Of a stretch of 30,539 bases of DNA, positions 23,050 through 30,227 are shown one piece after another. Below the pieces are notes generated by a model, which saw only the letters and a list, made by a program, of their open reading frames with translations, was not told the origin of the DNA and did not search any database. The position numbers and the translations under genes were made by a program. How positions within the stretch are numbered: the stretch's first letter is position 1; each line of letters begins with the position of its first letter. The DNA is taken from the NCBI GenBank assembly GCA_964424335.1, contig CAYRIY010000033.1, positions 1 to 30,539 of the forward strand. The letters are read 5' to 3'. This DNA is from CAYRIY01 sp964424335 (GTDB lineage Bacteria; Bacillota; Limnochordia; DTU080; RSA5).

Positions 23050-23553
23050 TTGTTGCGATCGGCATTAATCGTCATACTCCTGATCGGAGCCATGAGCGCC
23101 AAAGCTTCCGCGGACTTCTTTGACCAAGCGCTCAAGGTCGCTCTGTGGTCAGCCATTGCGACGGACCGACAGCAGACCGCGCAGTGGGTCGACTACACGG
23201 CGTCCGATCCGCTAACGCTCACATGGGAGTCTCAGCCGACCGAGGGTCCCGGCCCTTACTCATTTCGGTGCGCATGTGTGTACGAAGGAAATCCGATCCT
23301 TGCGGGCCAGCGCGAGAAGATGGATCCATATTTTGACTGGTGGGCGAACGCAGTTGAAGCGGCCCCCATCTCGACGTGGAGTCCCACCGCAAAACTTGGC
23401 GTCGCGCTGGTCGCCGCAAACTGGTTGAGGGTCGCCATCGACAACAATCGCGGGCCCAAGGCAATGAACGATCAGCTTTCCGACGCCGGCATGGAATACA
23501 CGGGCCCCCCGTTCACCCAATACGTCGCCCTTGAATTTCGCACACGATTTTGA
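23050..23553 (+). CDS. Secreted protein of unknown function
   Basis: A 167-residue protein. The N-terminus (TTG TTG starts, then RSALIVILLIGAMSAKASA) is a signal peptide with likely cleavage after ASA. The mature part has a Trp-rich centre (FDWWANAVEAAPISTWS) and ends ALEFRTRF, which may be membrane- or barrel-associated. No family is recognised. The ribosome-binding site is weak (GGAG 11 bases away), so the TTG start is uncertain. It is convergent with the kinase gene, 12 bp between stops. Confidence 0.6.
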   Translation: MLRSALIVILLIGAMSAKASADFFDQALKVALWSAIATDRQQTAQWVDYTASDPLTLTWESQPTEGPGPYSFRCACVYEGNPILAGQREKMDPYFDWWANAVEAAPISTWSPTAKLGVALVAANWLRVAIDNNRGPKAMNDQLSDAGMEYTGPPFTQYVALEFRTRF

Positions 23554-23565
23554 AGTGCCGTTCCA

Positions 23566-24399
23566 CTAGGTACCGATATCGGTAGCATCGTCGGCGTGAC
23601 CGGCCCAGCTTGGGCGCTCGCGCAGCGCGTCCAGCGCCTGAATCATATCGCGTGCCGTGGCGTATCGCTCATCGGGCTCGCGGTGCATTGCTTTGAACAC
23701 CACGTCCCACAACGGGTCGCCTTCGTATTTGGCCCTGGCTGCTTTAAGCCGGGTCCGCGTCGGCATCTTGCCCAGCAACAGGTAGGCGCATATGTAACCC
23801 ACGCCATAGATGTCGTATCGGTCGTCGATATACCGCTGCCGAGTTTCGGGAGCCAGTTCGAGTGGGGGCCTAGGAAGTATCCGTCGAGCCCGTGCCCGTC
23901 CCCATCGATTCTTTCGTACGGCATGCTGAAAGTCGATGATCTTGATCAGATTATGCTCGAAATCGGTCACCATGACGTTTTTGGGATGTAAGTCACCGTG
24001 AACAAACCCTGCCCGATGAACGACATCGACCCCTTCCAACACCTGGGTGACGAGGTCGATCACTTTCCCCCGGTCGTGAGGTCCCTTGCGCAGGGCAAAC
24101 CACTTGAGCGTTCGCCCATTGGCCCACTCCATGACGATGTAGCCCCGCCTTTTTCGGGTGTAGTACCCTATGTAGCGGACAAGGTAGCGGCTGGTCGGCA
24201 GAGAACGTAATGCGATCCGCTCGCCGAGCGAACGATTCGCATGGCAGTAGCGCTTGATCGCAACTCGATGTTTTCGTTTCGGATCCCATCTCGAAAAAAC
24301 GTTGCGTCTCCCAAATTTCCCTCGAACAATTGAACTTCGTCGTCTGACTCGAGCCACGATCAGTCGACATTCCCTTCGTCCGAAGCTGCCGTTTCCCAC
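23566..24399 (-). CDS. Small protein kinase-like protein (RIO/Kdo-kinase-type catalytic loop)
   Basis: About 277 residues with a kinase fold. RGKFGRRNV (26-34) stands where the glycine loop should be, VAIK with K49 is the ATP lysine, E60 is the likely helix-C Glu, HGDLHPKN (134-141) is the catalytic loop and DFQ (156-158) replaces DFG. APE is at 183-185, followed by an ordinary C-lobe. HGD and DFQ differ from HRD and DFG of Hanks kinases and resemble Kdo/RIO-type enzymes. The substrate is unknown. The N-terminus is doubtful: GTG 24399 has no Shine-Dalgarno, while GGGGAGG with ATG 24433 is in another frame, suggesting a frameshift or misplaced start. The Arg/Lys-rich composition is notable. 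Confidence 0.72.
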   Translation of the reverse strand: MGNGSFGRRECRLIVARVRRRSSIVRGKFGRRNVFSRWDPKRKHRVAIKRYCHANRSLGERIALRSLPTSRYLVRYIGYYTRKRRGYIVMEWANGRTLKWFALRKGPHDRGKVIDLVTQVLEGVDVVHRAGFVHGDLHPKNVMVTDFEHNLIKIIDFQHAVRKNRWGRARARRILPRPPLELAPETRQRYIDDRYDIYGVGYICAYLLLGKMPTRTRLKAARAKYEGDPLWDVVFKAMHREPDERYATARDMIQALDALRERPSWAGHADDATDIGT

Positions 24400-24447
24400 G
24401 CGCCGACGGCGAATGCCGCACCTGCCCGAACATTTTCACCTCCCCTG

Positions 24448-25146
24448 CTAGCGTCGACGCCTTGCGCTTTTCTTCTTAAGTCGGCGTTTCAATCGGTATC
24501 TCCACCACGCCCTAGGCGACCGCCAGTCGTAGGCATACAAAATGGGCGTCGAAACAAACCTAGGAGTATCTGGCACCTTAAACGGAAAGCTCCTTGGGAG
24601 CACGAGCTCGATGCCCCGTTGACGAGCCACGCTAAGCAAATACTTGATATGGGGACGATAGCGGCGGTACTTCGGCCCCCGAAGGTCGATGCCCCAGAGC
24701 CCGATCGTTTCGTAACCTTCCATGATCGCAAAGGCGATGAGGTATGCCGCCGTACTCGTAAAGCACCTGCCAAACTCCCTAAGCAGATCCTCCACCGGAA
24801 AGACGAGGCTCGTCGGGATCCGGGGGTTGACTCGCTGCATGTAAACCGGACAGTCCAAATTGCGCATGAACCGCATGTAACCGCCAAAGGAACGCCTGCC
24901 GCGCTTTTTCCATCCGAGCTGCTGGCGCAGGTCGGTCATCGCGTGAATCTCAAACCAGCGGTCAATCCTAGGCGGACGCCAAAGGTGACTCGAAAAGGCC
25001 CATATTTCCCAAGACGGATCACTGAACGGCGCTCTTCTCCTGGTTGGACCACCTCCGATGATCGCCACTTTCTTGCGCCGGAGCGAGAGTGCGCCGGGCT
25101 CCTTGCCGGCGTAATATTCCTCGTCCTTGATCGCAGTCTCCAACAC
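24448..25146 (-). CDS. Rossmann-like protein of unknown function, paralog 1 (possible GT42-like transferase)
   Basis: A 232-residue protein. KKVAIIGGGPT (25-35) is a nucleotide-binding-like first strand, followed by SWEIWAFSS, RWFEIHA, FGRCFTS (125-131), YLIAFAIMEGYETIGLWGIDL and RPHIKYLLSVARQRGIE. It is a clear paralog of the gene at 25286-25927. The layout (GxGP start, R-x-x-TS, then a helix and an E-I-x-L-x-G-I-D strand) recalls GT42 sialyltransferases such as CstII and the MAF/DUF115 group, but this is inference. The C-terminus is strongly basic. GTG 25146 follows GAGG with 7-base spacing. It lies 15 bp before the strong Shine-Dalgarno/ATG site of the kinase gene. Confidence 0.7.
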   Translation of the reverse strand: MLETAIKDEEYYAGKEPGALSLRRKKVAIIGGGPTRRRAPFSDPSWEIWAFSSHLWRPPRIDRWFEIHAMTDLRQQLGWKKRGRRSFGGYMRFMRNLDCPVYMQRVNPRIPTSLVFPVEDLLREFGRCFTSTAAYLIAFAIMEGYETIGLWGIDLRGPKYRRYRPHIKYLLSVARQRGIELVLPRSFPFKVPDTPRFVSTPILYAYDWRSPRAWWRYRLKRRLKKKSARRRR

Positions 25147-25285
25147 CTTTTCACCTCTTGTAGTCACTAGTTGTCTTAAGCCGCCCTCGGCGCTTTCGGT
25201 CCGAGCGGCCCTACTTGCCCATGTTATGGACGGCTATGAAGGGCGTCCTAGGATTTTCATCCCTTTTCGCCCTTCAAGCGGCGCA

Positions 25286-25927
25286 TCAACGCCGCACTTT
25301 CCGCTTGGATTTGGCGCGCTTTACCATGCCAACGCGTTTGCGCCACCAAGCTTGCGGAGATTGCCAGTCGTAACCGTAGAGGATCTGGGTGTACGGCATG
25401 ACCGGCCTCGTGGGGATGCGAAGCGGACTTTGGGGCGGGACATAGACCTCGATGCCCCGTTGATGGGCGACGCCGAGGAGATACTCCACGCCAGGTCGCT
25501 GGCGAGCGTAGACCGTTTTCTCCGTCAAGTGGACGCCCCAGACACCGATGACATCGTACTGCTCGAGGATCGCTAGGGCGATGAGGTACGACGCGCTGCT
25601 CGTAAAGCAGCGTCCAAACGAGTGAAGCGCCTGCTCGAGCGGGTACTCCACGCTGTTTGGAATCTCGGCAAGCCGCTCTTGCATGTACACAGGACACTCC
25701 AGATCGCGCAGGAACGCCATGTACTCCTGGTACGAGAGGCGTTTGGCCGTTGACCGGGTCAATTGACTCTCCAGGTCACCGAGCGCGTGCATCTCAAACC
25801 AACGTGTCACGCGGGGCGCGGGCAATCTAAGGCTCGAGAAGGCCCATATCTCCCACGAATCGTCGCCGAAAGGCGCACGATCTCTCGAACGGGCCCCCCC
25901 AACAATCGCTACCTTCCTTTGGGCCAA
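25286..25927 (-). CDS. Rossmann-like protein of unknown function, paralog 2
   Basis: A 213-residue protein sharing with paralog 1 the segments KVAIVGG (5-11), APFGDDSWEIWAFSS, RWFEMHA, CPVYMQ, FGRCFTS (104-110), YLIALAI and RGIEV. Both end in the same YDW-SP-AWW-type block with a basic tail. The acidic/His position RPHIKY of paralog 1 is RPGVEY here, so a catalytic His is not shared. TTG 25927 is chosen because GGGGAG lies 10 bases before it. That site is in a hairpin: CCCCGTGAAT pairs with ATTCCACGGGG, with a one-base bulge. It is divergent from the CMP-nonulosonate synthetase gene. Confidence 0.7.
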   Translation of the reverse strand: MAQRKVAIVGGARSRDRAPFGDDSWEIWAFSSLRLPAPRVTRWFEMHALGDLESQLTRSTAKRLSYQEYMAFLRDLECPVYMQERLAEIPNSVEYPLEQALHSFGRCFTSSASYLIALAILEQYDVIGVWGVHLTEKTVYARQRPGVEYLLGVAHQRGIEVYVPPQSPLRIPTRPVMPYTQILYGYDWQSPQAWWRKRVGMVKRAKSKRKVRR

Positions 25928-25939
25928 GTTTGATTCTCT

Positions 25940-25979
25940 CCCCGTGGAATTTGGATCTCTTCCCAGGGTATTCACGGGG
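25940..25979 (-). promoter_or_regulatory. Hairpin covering the ribosome-binding site of paralog 2
   Basis: Minus strand CCCCGTGAAT (25979-25970) can pair with ATTCCACGGGG (25950-25940) with one bulged base. The downstream arm contributes GGGG of the GGGGAG Shine-Dalgarno, so initiation may be reduced while it is folded. Confidence 0.45.
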
Positions 25980-26161
25980 AAGCCGCAAGTGCCGGTAGTC
26001 CCGGTCGAATGTCCTGCCCATCTCGTTACGAAAATAGCGCTCAATTCTGGGTACCCAATCAGGTCGCTGTTACTACTATGAACACAAAGTGCGAACGGGC
26101 GCGTTCGGCCCACAATTGTCGGTCTTTTCCAAAATCCGGATGGAGGTGCCCGAAAGCGATC

Positions 26162-27301
26162 GTGAACGCGCTAGCAATAATTCCAGCCCGGGGTGGGTCG
26201 AAGGGCTTGCCCAGAAAGAACGTTCGGGCGCTGTGTGGCAAACCCCTGATCGCCTGGACGATCGAGGCAGCCCGCTCTGCTGAAACCGTGGGCCGGGTGG
26301 TCGTCTCAACTGACGACCCCGAAATTGCAGCGGTGAGCATTCGTTTCGGAGCGGAGGTGGTCCGCCGTCCCACGGAGCTTAGCGGCGACCAGGCATCATC
26401 GGAGAGCGCCCTCCTCCACGCACTGGAAGCGCTCGGTGTCGACAAAGGTGTGCTCGCATTTCTCCAGTGCACTTCTCCGCTCACGCTCCCTTGCGACGTG
26501 GACAATACGGTGCGCGCTTTGACGAGCGCCGACTCGGCTTTTACGGCTGTGCCCGGACACCGCTTCATGTGGACGCTCTCAAGCGGCGAGGCATTGCCCA
26601 TGGGCCATGAGAAAGGGTATCGGCCAAGAAGGCAGGAGCTGGAAACCCGCTTCACGGAGATCGGCGCCGTTTACGCCGTACGAATCCCTGCCTTCATTAA
26701 TGAAAAAACCCGCTTTGCCGGCCGAACGGCCATTTGTCCCATACCGCCCGAACGCAGCTTGGAGATCGACGACGAAACGGACTTTGCTCTGGCCGAGTCG
26801 TTGATGCGCCGCCGGCTGCACGGTGAGAAAGCGGCACAACTTCCGCGTTCGCTCCAAGCCGTCGTCATGGACTTTGACGGCGTGCTCACCGACAATCGTG
26901 TGCGCGTGGACGCGTCGGGTGTGGAGTCTGTCCTCTGCCACAGGGGGGACGGTTGGGCCATCGCACGGATGCGCGAGCGCGGAATACGACTCCTTGTGCT
27001 CACGAACGAAAGCAATCCCGCCGTCGCTCACCGCCTCGAAAAACTCGGCGTCGAGCGCCTTGTCGCTCGTGGCGACAAACTCCCCGTGCTCAAGGAATGG
27101 TTCTCTCGCACCGGCGCAGATCCCGAGTCGACGATCTATATAGGAAATGACGCTCCGGATGCCTCGTGCATGCTCTACGTCGGTTGCGGGATCGCACCCA
27201 GGGACGCCTACCCAGAAGCCATGAGCGCGGCAAGGATCGTGCTCGACTCACCGGGCGGCTTTGGATGCATACGGGAGCTATACGCCCTCGCCGGCCTGTG
27301 A
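26162..27301 (+). CDS. CMP-nonulosonate (sialic-acid-type) cytidylyltransferase fused to a HAD phosphatase
   Basis: A 379-residue two-domain enzyme. Residues 5-220 form a CMP-sugar synthetase: AIIPARGGSKGLPRKNV binds CTP, GKPLIAWTI and STDDPEIA follow, with RPTELSGDQASSESALLHALEAL later. Residues 233-375 form a KdsC-like HAD phosphatase: VVMDFDGVLTDN (D237, D239), LTNES, a K306 motif and GNDAPD (D330). Animal CMAS has the same order. The domains would together remove the 9-phosphate and activate the sugar. The exact sugar (Neu5Ac, KDN, legionaminate and so on) is unknown. GTG 26162 has GGAGG 15 bases upstream, somewhat far; an upstream ATG has no better site. Confidence 0.88.
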   Translation: MNALAIIPARGGSKGLPRKNVRALCGKPLIAWTIEAARSAETVGRVVVSTDDPEIAAVSIRFGAEVVRRPTELSGDQASSESALLHALEALGVDKGVLAFLQCTSPLTLPCDVDNTVRALTSADSAFTAVPGHRFMWTLSSGEALPMGHEKGYRPRRQELETRFTEIGAVYAVRIPAFINEKTRFAGRTAICPIPPERSLEIDDETDFALAESLMRRRLHGEKAAQLPRSLQAVVMDFDGVLTDNRVRVDASGVESVLCHRGDGWAIARMRERGIRLLVLTNESNPAVAHRLEKLGVERLVARGDKLPVLKEWFSRTGADPESTIYIGNDAPDASCMLYVGCGIAPRDAYPEAMSAARIVLDSPGGFGCIRELYALAGL

Positions 27302-27421
27302 CGCCGGCCCGTATGAGCGGCTCGCAGTCAGAAACAAAACAGATTGAAAAAGGCGCTGCTCGTTTTCGTCCCCGTGACACGTTGACGAGCGGCATCCTTT
27401 AGAGAGACGAGGAGGAACACA

Positions 27422-28291
27422 TTGAATCCACCGATCGTAATCGCCGAAATCGGCTGCAACCACAGAGGCGAACTCGCGACTGCCATGGACATGGTTCGTG
27501 TCGCGGCCCAGGTTTGCGGCGTCGACGTCGTCAAGTTCCAAAAGCGAAACCCACGGGAGTGCCTCACACAGGAGCAGTACAACGCGCCTCATCCAGTTCC
27601 GGCCAATTCGTACGGGGCGACCTACGGAGAGCACCGAGAGGCCCTCGAGTTTGGCATCGACGAGCACCGGACGCTCAAGCTCCTTTGTGAAGAATGGGGC
27701 GTCGCATACAGCTCGAGCGTCTGGGACATGACGAGCGCTCGGCAAATCGCCGGTCTCGAGCCCCGAATGATCAAAGTGCCTTCCGCATGCAACACACACT
27801 TCGAGATGCTGGCATATCTATGTGGCGAGTATGGCGGCGAGCTTCATATCTCCCTTGGCATGACTACCCGCAGTGAAGAACATGCCATCATCGAGTTTAT
27901 CGAGCGGCGCGGTCGGAGCAACGACACGGTCCTTTACGCTTGCGTATCCGGCTATCCCGTCGCCTTCGAAGACGTATGCCTCCTCGAGATCAAACGATTG
28001 CAGAACGCATACGGATCGCTAGTCAAAGGGATCGGATTCTCAGGCCATCACCTGGGGATCGCGGCCGACATCGCTGCCATGGCACTTGGCGCAAAGTGGA
28101 TCGAACGACACTTCACCCTAGACCGCACGTGGAAAGGGACCGATCACGCCGCCTCCCTCGAACCGGACGGACTTAGGAGGCTCGTTCGGGACCTGAACAA
28201 CGTGGCGCTCGCCTTGAGCGACCGACGTTCGGAGCTCCTGGCGGTCGAGGTCGAGCAGCGAAAGAAGTTAAAGCAGGTAAAGATCACTTAG
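27422..28291 (+). CDS. NANS-like nonulosonate (sialic-acid) synthase, lacking the SAF domain
   Basis: A TIM-barrel condensing enzyme that joins a hexosamine or hexose (or its 6-phosphate) with PEP. In its 289 residues, IAEIGCNHRG has E9, N13 and H14, VKFQK has K38 and Q40, YGEHREALEF is at 68-77, SGHHLG holds H209/H210, and ERHFTLDRTWKGTDHAASLEP is at 228-248. The YGEHR and TWKG-DH segments resemble the animal 9-phosphate synthase NANS more than NeuB/SpsE, as far as I recall those sequences. The C-terminal SAF (antifreeze-like) domain is absent. The start TTG 27422 has GGAGG six bases upstream. It lies 120 bp after the CMP-synthetase/HAD gene. Confidence 0.9.
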   Translation: MNPPIVIAEIGCNHRGELATAMDMVRVAAQVCGVDVVKFQKRNPRECLTQEQYNAPHPVPANSYGATYGEHREALEFGIDEHRTLKLLCEEWGVAYSSSVWDMTSARQIAGLEPRMIKVPSACNTHFEMLAYLCGEYGGELHISLGMTTRSEEHAIIEFIERRGRSNDTVLYACVSGYPVAFEDVCLLEIKRLQNAYGSLVKGIGFSGHHLGIAADIAAMALGAKWIERHFTLDRTWKGTDHAASLEPDGLRRLVRDLNNVALALSDRRSELLAVEVEQRKKLKQVKIT

Positions 28292-28338
28292 TCTTAGCGG
28301 CCGCGCGCAGCAAAACTTAAGAATCGAGGTGGCGGCAG

Positions 28339-29433
28339 GTGCCTCAGCCCATCGGCGTCCTTGTCGACAAGAACACGCTTGCCAAATCGATGCGCGGCCG
28401 TTCGACTACTGAACGGATCGGACTTTACCGTTCGGTTGCACGGGAATTGGGTATCGACATCATCGTTTTTTCCATTGAAAACGTCTCGACGAGCCAGAAT
28501 CGATTAACTGGATATGTGCCCACGCCAAGTGGGTGGAAGCGGGCGTACGCGGCCATTCCCACGGTCATCCACAAGCGCGTGCTCTACCGATCGAATGCGC
28601 CCTTGCAAAAACTAAAGCGACTCCACCGGCGCGGCACGATTTTCATCAACCCACCGCTCATGCAAAACAAGGCCAAAATGAGCCGGACACTCGCGAATGA
28701 CTTGGCCGTCCGACCTCATTTGCCGCAGACCTTCCCTTACCGATGGGACCTCCTGGCAGCGCTGCTCGACCGCGGCGTCGGCATCGTCCTCAAGCCGCGA
28801 GTCGGGTCCGTCGGTCAAGGGATCATGAGGCTTATTCCCCGAGATGGAGAACGGGTGGAATTGACCAAATCGTCGACGCGGCTGCTCTCCCGAGCCGCGC
28901 TTCGACGTCGCATTCGCGCGTCGATCGGTTCAAGGCGATACCTGATGCAGCAGTACGTCAACCTGGCGCGATACCACGGTCGACCCTTTGACCTGCGCGT
29001 GCCCGTCCAGCGCGACGAGAGCGGCCGCTGGAGGCTATCCGGAATGGTCGCTAAAGTGGCCAACAAGCACGCGTTCCTCACCAATGCGGGCCAAGGCGGC
29101 CTCCTCCTACCAGGAGAGACGGCGCTCCGACACGCCTTCCCCACGTCTACGCCGGACATCGTCCAGCGCGTCGGTGAAGTCGCCGTGAACGTGGCGAAAG
29201 CGGTCGCTCGCGAACACCCATACGCCGCCGATCTGGGGCTAGACATGGGGGTGGATGTCGACGGTAAACCGTGGTTGATCGAGGTGAATAGCAGGGACCA
29301 GCGGTACACGTTCCACGAGGCCGGGATGGAAGATGCATTTCGGTCGCTCTACCGCAACCCCCTTGCGTTTTGCGCCCATCTCATACAACTGGTGGGGTCG
29401 GGGAAATCGTGGAGCCCGCAAGACAACCCATGA
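28339..29433 (+). CDS. YheC/YheD-type ATP-grasp protein (spore coat-associated family)
   Basis: A 364-residue protein. The N-terminal YheC/D domain (GVLVDKNTL, FSIENVSTSQNRLTGY) is followed by an ATP-grasp core: GIVLKPRVGSVGQGIMRL (lysine), YLMQQYVNL, PFDLRVPVQRD and DMGVDVDGKPWLIEVNSRD (metal-binding Glu/Asn). The family occurs in endospore formers and may link spore coat components, but no substrate is firmly known. GTG 28339 follows GAGG with 9-base spacing. It lies 47 bp after the NeuB-like gene and so belongs to the same cluster; a hairpin follows its stop. Confidence 0.87.
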   Translation: MPQPIGVLVDKNTLAKSMRGRSTTERIGLYRSVARELGIDIIVFSIENVSTSQNRLTGYVPTPSGWKRAYAAIPTVIHKRVLYRSNAPLQKLKRLHRRGTIFINPPLMQNKAKMSRTLANDLAVRPHLPQTFPYRWDLLAALLDRGVGIVLKPRVGSVGQGIMRLIPRDGERVELTKSSTRLLSRAALRRRIRASIGSRRYLMQQYVNLARYHGRPFDLRVPVQRDESGRWRLSGMVAKVANKHAFLTNAGQGGLLLPGETALRHAFPTSTPDIVQRVGEVAVNVAKAVAREHPYAADLGLDMGVDVDGKPWLIEVNSRDQRYTFHEAGMEDAFRSLYRNPLAFCAHLIQLVGSGKSWSPQDNP

Positions 29434-29454
29434 ACATCAGCAATTAAACGCGAA

Positions 29455-29492
29455 GCGAGGCGAAGTTCGGCGCATGGCCGTCCCCGCCTCGC
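29455..29492 (+). terminator. Hairpin between convergent genes
   Basis: GCGAGGCG (29455-29462) pairs with CGCCTCGC (29485-29492). CGGC/GCCG stems inside the 22-base loop may extend it. It lies 21 bp after the ATP-grasp stop and 37 bp from the cupredoxin stop. No T-run is adjacent (GTTTT is 9 bases later), so it could serve either gene. Confidence 0.6.
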
Positions 29493-29529
29493 ATTCACTG
29501 TTTTAGCATGACGATCCGAAACTAAGTAC

Positions 29530-30111
29530 TTAGTGACCCTCGCCGGCCATCTCCGGGACCACTTTGGACTCGGGCGCGATGGCGTTCCAGGAGACGGACC
29601 CGTTCGCAATGATGTTTGCGGGGCTGAGCGCTGCGTCGTTCAACACAAGACCGGCGGCGCCAAACGTCCCTTCGGGACCGAAGTCGGTCGACACCGTAGC
29701 TCCGGGACCGGTCGCCTCACCGACGACGATCCGCATGGCCATGCCATATTGCTCGTGCGGCGCGCACCAGATGTCGTACACACCCGGAATGACAAACGTG
29801 TACGACCAACTCGTCGCGACCGGCATCACCGGTGATGAGAATGGCTCGACGCCATCCGGCACGCGCTGCGGCTTGCCGTGGCGCGGGTGATACGCCGTGA
29901 CCGTGTGGTGCGGTGTAAGCGCTGTAAACACCACGGTGTCGCCGGGCTGGATATACAGGCCGGCCGGCTCGAAGTAAAACTCAGGGATCGGTTTGCCCTC
30001 TACCGGGCTGATCAAGAGCTTGACCTCGTGCACCTCAGCCGCGGCAGTTGCAGTCGCCAACGCGAGCACGGCCAAACAAACCACCAGGACGCTTCTTACT
30101 GACGTTTGCAA
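29530..30111 (-). CDS. Secreted cupredoxin (plastocyanin/halocyanin-like type-1 copper protein)
   Basis: A 193-residue exported protein. The signal peptide is 1-25. One cupredoxin domain has FEPAGLYIQPGDTVVFTALTPHHTV, with the first copper His at H68 or H69, and IWCAPHEQYGM, giving C116, H119 and M124 as the remaining type-1 ligands. A C-terminal extension of about 60 residues is Gly/Ala-rich. It probably carries electrons outside the cell membrane; the partner is unknown. TTG 30111 is preceded by AAAGGA four bases away. The promoter upstream is strong. It is convergent with the ATP-grasp gene. Confidence 0.87.
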   Translation of the reverse strand: MQTSVRSVLVVCLAVLALATATAAAEVHEVKLLISPVEGKPIPEFYFEPAGLYIQPGDTVVFTALTPHHTVTAYHPRHGKPQRVPDGVEPFSSPVMPVATSWSYTFVIPGVYDIWCAPHEQYGMAMRIVVGEATGPGATVSTDFGPEGTFGAAGLVLNDAALSPANIIANGSVSWNAIAPESKVVPEMAGEGH

Positions 30112-30147
30112 ATTTTCCTTTGCCCCCCACTTTTTTAACTAGGTCTA

Positions 30148-30176
30148 AAGATATGACATCGAAGCCCCAGCGTCAA
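30148..30176 (-). promoter_or_regulatory. Promoter of the cupredoxin gene
   Basis: TTGACG (30176-30171), a 17-base spacer and TATCTT (30153-30148) on the minus strand. Both hexamers are close to the sigma-70 consensus and the spacing is ideal. The TTG start follows about 37 bp downstream. Confidence 0.8.
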
Positions 30177-30227
30177 CGTGCACTTGCGCTCTTGTCATGT
30201 TTTTTTGGAGGGGCTACATGAATCCGC

